DNA from: Georgenia sp. M64
Lineage (GTDB): Bacteria; Actinomycetota; Actinomycetes; Actinomycetales; Actinomycetaceae
Reading direction: 5' to 3'
DNA: 64,000 bases
Assembly: GCF_038049925.1 (NCBI RefSeq)
Contig: NZ_CP145809.1
Coordinates: 1,302,001-1,366,000 of the forward strand
The notes beneath the pieces are model-generated. The model did no database searches. It was not told the DNA's origin and worked only from the letters and a program-made list of their open reading frames with translations. This document shows, piece after piece, positions 60,760 through 64,000 of the stretch. The translations under genes were made by a program, and so were the position numbers. Each line of letters begins with the position of its first letter. The stretch's first letter is position 1.

Positions 60760-61854
60760 TCAGGTCGGGTTCTGCGGTTGTGTTTGCTGGTCGGGCCGCG
60801 GGCTGGTTCTGCGCACGACGAGGGTGGGGTCGAGCAGGACATGGCGCCCGGTGCCCGGTGAGCCGATCCGGCCGAGCTGGTCGAGCAGCAGGAGGAACGC
60901 GCGCTTGGCGGCCTCGGTGACCGGCTGGGAGACACTCGTCAGACCGATCGTGCGTGCCACCGGGGTGTCGTCGAAGCCGACGACCGCCACCGCACCGCGC
61001 GGCTGCTCAGACTCCCCGGCGGAGTTCTCCCGCAGCGGTGGGATGCTTCGCGTGGCCGCCAGCACGCCGACAGCGAGTGTGTCGCTGACGCAGACGAACG
61101 CAGTCGGTGCCGACTCGCGGAGCAGGCGCCGGGCGGCCGCCACGGCCATCTCGATGTCGTCGGGCACACCCACGTCGAGACTGGCGATTTCAGCGGCAGG
61201 GATCCCGGCGGCCGTCATCCCTGCCCGCCAGCCGGCACGTCGATCGTCGCCGGTGTCGGAGCCGTCGGGCCAGCCGAGGAACGCGATCCGACGGTGGCCG
61301 AGCGCGCGTAGGTGGTCCGTCGCTGCACGGGTGCCGGACGCACCGTCGACGTCGACCCAGGCGTGCCCCCCATCCTTCTCGCCGGCCGGATCCCAGGGCC
61401 GTCCGAACGTCACGAACGGGACCCCTCGGAGGGCGAGCCAGCGGGTGCGCGGGTCGTCGTGGTGGGTGGACGTGAGTACGAAGGCGTCGATCTCCACGGT
61501 GTCGAGCAGCTCCGAGTATCGGGCGATCTCGAGGTCGTCGTCGGCCGCAGTGAAGAGCAGCACCCGGTAGCCGTGGTCCTGTGCCGTCTGGGTGAGGGCG
61601 TGGAGGAACCGGTCCAGGATGTCGCCGTTGATGCCGTCGCTGGGCTGGAGCCGCAGGCCGACGGTGTGCGATCTGCGCGTGCGCAGCTGACGCGCGGCGC
61701 CGTGCGGCCGGTAGCCCACCTCGTCGATCACCCGACGTACCCGCTCGATCGTGGTCGGGTGGACGAGGTGGGGGGCGTTGAGCACGTTCGACACCGTCTG
61801 CCGCGAGACGGCCGCCTGCCGGGCGACCGACTCAAGCGTGGGACGACTCCGCAC
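60760..61854 (-). CDS. LacI-family regulator
   Basis: The GTG at 61854 follows GAGGAGG and gives 364 residues; an in-frame ATG lies at 61881. The N-terminal HTH is TLESVARQAAVSRQTVSNVL with hinge RPHGAARQLRTRRS. The C-terminal periplasmic-binding-like domain includes DVDGASGTRAATDHLRALGH and VVGFDDTPVARTIGLTSVSQ. It heads the transporter operon and likely represses it and the divergent enzyme until a sugar binds. Confidence 0.92.
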   Translation of the reverse strand: MRSRPTLESVARQAAVSRQTVSNVLNAPHLVHPTTIERVRRVIDEVGYRPHGAARQLRTRRSHTVGLRLQPSDGINGDILDRFLHALTQTAQDHGYRVLLFTAADDDLEIARYSELLDTVEIDAFVLTSTHHDDPRTRWLALRGVPFVTFGRPWDPAGEKDGGHAWVDVDGASGTRAATDHLRALGHRRIAFLGWPDGSDTGDDRRAGWRAGMTAAGIPAAEIASLDVGVPDDIEMAVAAARRLLRESAPTAFVCVSDTLAVGVLAATRSIPPLRENSAGESEQPRGAVAVVGFDDTPVARTIGLTSVSQPVTEAAKRAFLLLLDQLGRIGSPGTGRHVLLDPTLVVRRTSPRPDQQTQPQNPT

Positions 61855-61929
61855 CGACGCCTCCTCGCGTTGGCCCCCCACCGCTGGAGGGCTGTCTTCA
61901 GGCGCCCGGACCGGCTACTGTGCCGATCA

Positions 61930-61943
61930 TTGGAACGCTCAAA
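61930..61943. promoter_or_regulatory. Candidate LacI operator
   Basis: TTGGAACGCTCAAA is an imperfect 14-bp palindrome centred on CG, the LacI-family operator form, pairing at five of seven positions. It lies between lacI and the debranching-type enzyme; TAGCCT at 61954-61959 could be the rightward -10. Confidence 0.5.
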
Positions 61944-62013
61944 CTGTCGGGGATAGCCTGCTGATCCCCGGCACCGATGTCAAGGGATGCGCGCATCCCA
62001 CGAAGGAGCACCG

Positions 62014-64000
62014 ATGACGCTGCAGCCTCTCCTGCATGATCTCCTCGTCGCCACGATGGCCCCGGCCCAGGCGTGGTCGGCCCCGGACGGCCAGGTCCGC
62101 CCGGCGGGAGCACAGGGGTTCTACGAGGGCGACGTGCGGGTCCTCTCCCGCGCAGAGGTCATGGTCGCCGGGGCCGAGCCGGAGACGATCTCCGCCGGGC
62201 CCGCCGGCCCGGGAGCGGTCGAGGTGATCGCACTCCTCCGCGCCGTGGACGGACCCGGTGCCGATCCGACGGTCCGGCTGCGCCGCCGTCGGGAGGTCAG
62301 TCCCGGGCAGGTGGTGGAGCACCTCGAGGTCGCCTCCGCCACCGCGGCGGCGGTGCGGGTGCCACTGACGGTGACACTCGGCGCCGATCTGGCGCAAATG
62401 GACCGCATCAAGGCCGGCGAGTCACCTGCGCCGCTGCCAGCCGTGACCGACGGGAAGTCCGTCTCGTGGTCGGCCGAAGGCACCGACGTCGTGGTGCGCG
62501 CGGACGGGGCGAAGGTGGACCTGTCCGACCCGGCGGCGCCGCGGCTGCTGTGGGTGCTGGACGTCCCACCGGGCGCCAACCGCTCCGTCACATGGGCAGT
62601 CACCACCACACAGCCCGACTCCCCCATGCTCCCCGGACCAGGCGTTGCCACGTGGTCCACGCCCACCGTCCGGTGCGACGACAGGCGTCTGAGCGCCCTG
62701 ATCGCTCGTGGGCTGGAGGACCTCGAGACCTTGCGCATGAGGGCGCGGTTCGCGCCCGACGACGTCTTCGTCGCGGCCGGCGCCCCTTGGTTCTTCACGC
62801 TCTTCGGCCGGGACTCGCTGTGGGCCGCCCGCATGATGCTTCCGCTGGGGACGGAGCTCGCGGCAGGCACCCTCCGCGCACTCGCCGCCCGGCAGGGCAC
62901 TGTGGTCGATCCCGAGACGGCGGAGCAGCCGGGGAAGATCCTCCACGAGGTGCGCGGCGCAGAGCTCGACCTCGGCGGCGGCTCAGTCCTGCCCCCGGTG
63001 TACTACGGAACGATCGACGCCACGCCGCTGTGGGTGTGCCTGCTCCACGACGCGTGGCGCTGGGGCATGCCCACGGACGAGGTCGAGGCCCTCCTGCCCA
63101 ATCTCGAAGCCGCCCTGGCGTGGATTGCCGACCACGGCGACTCTGACGGGGACGGCTTCCTGGAGTACCTCGACCAGACCGGCCGCGGCCTCGCCAACCA
63201 GGGGTGGAAGGACTCCGGCGACTCGGTACAGTGGCGCGACGGCACCCTGGCCCGCGGCCCCATCGCCCTCTGCGAAGTGCAGGCATACGCCCACGAGGCC
63301 GCCGTCTCCGGCGCCGCCCTGCTGGAGGCGTTCGGCCGCCCGGGCCCCGACCGGTGGCGAGGCTGGGCCGAGGCGATGCGCCGGCGGTTCCGCGGTGCCT
63401 TCTGGGTGGACGACGACCACGGCGGCTACCCCGCCATCGCGCTCGACGCCGACAAGCGGCCCGTCGACACCCTGACGAGCAACATCGGCCACCTCCTCGG
63501 CACCGGGCTGCTCACGAAGGAGGACGAGGTGCAGGTCGCCCGACGCCTCACCGACCTCGACTCCGGGTACGGGCTGCGCACTATGGCGACGACGTCTGCC
63601 GGGTACTGGCCGCTGCGGTACCACGGCGGCTCGGTCTGGACCCACGACACGGCCATCGCCGTCGCAGGCCTCGTGCGGGCTGGACACCCTGACGTCGCCG
63701 CCTCCTTGGCAGAGGGGCTGCTGGCCGCCTCGGCCGACGCCGGGTCACGGCTGCCCGAGCTCTACTCGGGCGACGCCCGGGGCACCGTGCCTGCGATGGT
63801 TCCCTACCCGGCGGCGTGCCGCCCGCAGGCCTGGTCGGCGGCGTCGGCGGTTGTGCTCCTCGGCGCCTTCCTGGGCCTGGAGCCCGATGTCCCGGCCGGG
63901 CGGCTGGGCGTCCGACCCGTCGTACCTGCGCCGTTCGGCGCCCTGGAGGTGCGGGGGCTGCAGGTCGCCGGCAGGGAGTTGACGGTCGCCGTCGATGCCG
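62014..64000 (+). CDS. Amylo-alpha-1,6-glucosidase/glycogen-debranching-type enzyme, 3' partial
   Basis: The frame opens with ATG 62014 after GAAGGAG and has no stop before the window end, giving at least 662 residues. The N-terminal part (to about residue 210) is the beta-rich GDE_N_bis domain: AWSAPDGQVRPAGAQGFYEG then DVRVLSR. The (alpha/alpha)6 part has PWFFTLFGRDSLWAARMMLP, PVYYGTIDATPLWVCLLHDA, DQTGRGLANQGWKDSGDSVQ and MVPYPAACRPQAWSAASAVV. Such proteins act on alpha-1,6 or other glucosidic linkages; substrate is not fixed. Divergent from lacI, it probably processes the imported sugar inside the cell. Confidence 0.9.
   Translation, partial: MTLQPLLHDLLVATMAPAQAWSAPDGQVRPAGAQGFYEGDVRVLSRAEVMVAGAEPETISAGPAGPGAVEVIALLRAVDGPGADPTVRLRRRREVSPGQVVEHLEVASATAAAVRVPLTVTLGADLAQMDRIKAGESPAPLPAVTDGKSVSWSAEGTDVVVRADGAKVDLSDPAAPRLLWVLDVPPGANRSVTWAVTTTQPDSPMLPGPGVATWSTPTVRCDDRRLSALIARGLEDLETLRMRARFAPDDVFVAAGAPWFFTLFGRDSLWAARMMLPLGTELAAGTLRALAARQGTVVDPETAEQPGKILHEVRGAELDLGGGSVLPPVYYGTIDATPLWVCLLHDAWRWGMPTDEVEALLPNLEAALAWIADHGDSDGDGFLEYLDQTGRGLANQGWKDSGDSVQWRDGTLARGPIALCEVQAYAHEAAVSGAALLEAFGRPGPDRWRGWAEAMRRRFRGAFWVDDDHGGYPAIALDADKRPVDTLTSNIGHLLGTGLLTKEDEVQVARRLTDLDSGYGLRTMATTSAGYWPLRYHGGSVWTHDTAIAVAGLVRAGHPDVAASLAEGLLAASADAGSRLPELYSGDARGTVPAMVPYPAACRPQAWSAASAVVLLGAFLGLEPDVPAGRLGVRPVVPAPFGALEVRGLQVAGRELTVAVDA

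Overview
High-GC DNA with GTG starts, four-base stop/start overlaps and mycobacterium-like gene order points to an actinomycete. The phosphatase, tlyA, nadK, recN, steA, steB, pyrG, NUDIX order matches the Rv1692-Rv1700 neighbourhood of Mycobacterium tuberculosis, and the MurJ-like and sufR-sufBDCSUT organisation suggests Micrococcales. The genus cannot be fixed from sequence alone.

1-13.7 kb is a tightly packed core cluster: HAD-IIA phosphatase (5' partial), a 53-residue conserved protein, tlyA, nadK, recN, steA, steB, a MraY/WecA-like membrane enzyme, a MurJ-like flippase, a GT4 glycosyltransferase, pyrG, an ADP-ribose-type NUDIX hydrolase and a lone NifX-like protein. 13.7-18.2 kb holds a cyclic-nucleotide-domain protein, a small secreted protein, ctaA and a two-gene ABC exporter. 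18.3-25.1 kb is the complete Fe-S assembly operon sufR-sufB-sufD-Rieske ferredoxin-sufC-sufS-sufU-sufT, headed by a readable promoter with a dyad in its spacer.

25.1-57.4 kb is an accessory island. It opens with a tyrosine integrase, a MerR-type excisionase, structured repeats resembling an origin of transfer, and a MobF/TrwC relaxase-helicase; no type IV secretion genes are visible, so this looks like the remains of a mobilizable element. Cargo is a TetR regulator, an RND pump divergent from a MarR regulator, a peroxiredoxin, a dienelactone hydrolase, an HxlR-linked DoxX/DUF5519/SDR/thioesterase cluster, and a MarR-linked DHA2-type drug exporter. The island is heavily overwritten by insertion sequences: IS481, IS21, IS110, and an IS1634 element that carries one IS3-family element which itself carries a second IS3-family element. 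Most junctions and target duplications can be read to the base. Relics of ISL3, a ParB-like gene, a second RND pump and a second IS21 end are also present.

57.4-64 kb returns to ordinary chromosome: a LacI regulator, a sugar-binding lipoprotein and two carbohydrate ABC permeases on the minus strand, divergent from a large amylo-alpha-1,6-glucosidase-type enzyme that runs off the window.

I found no CRISPR array, rRNA or tRNA. No clearly new multi-gene system is evident. The best leads are the candidate transfer origin with its 88-90 bp spaced covarying palindromes, the duplicated 165-bp element flanking the cargo, the envelope PNPT-MurJ-GT4 module, and the HxlR-linked operon with its His-for-Tyr SDR.
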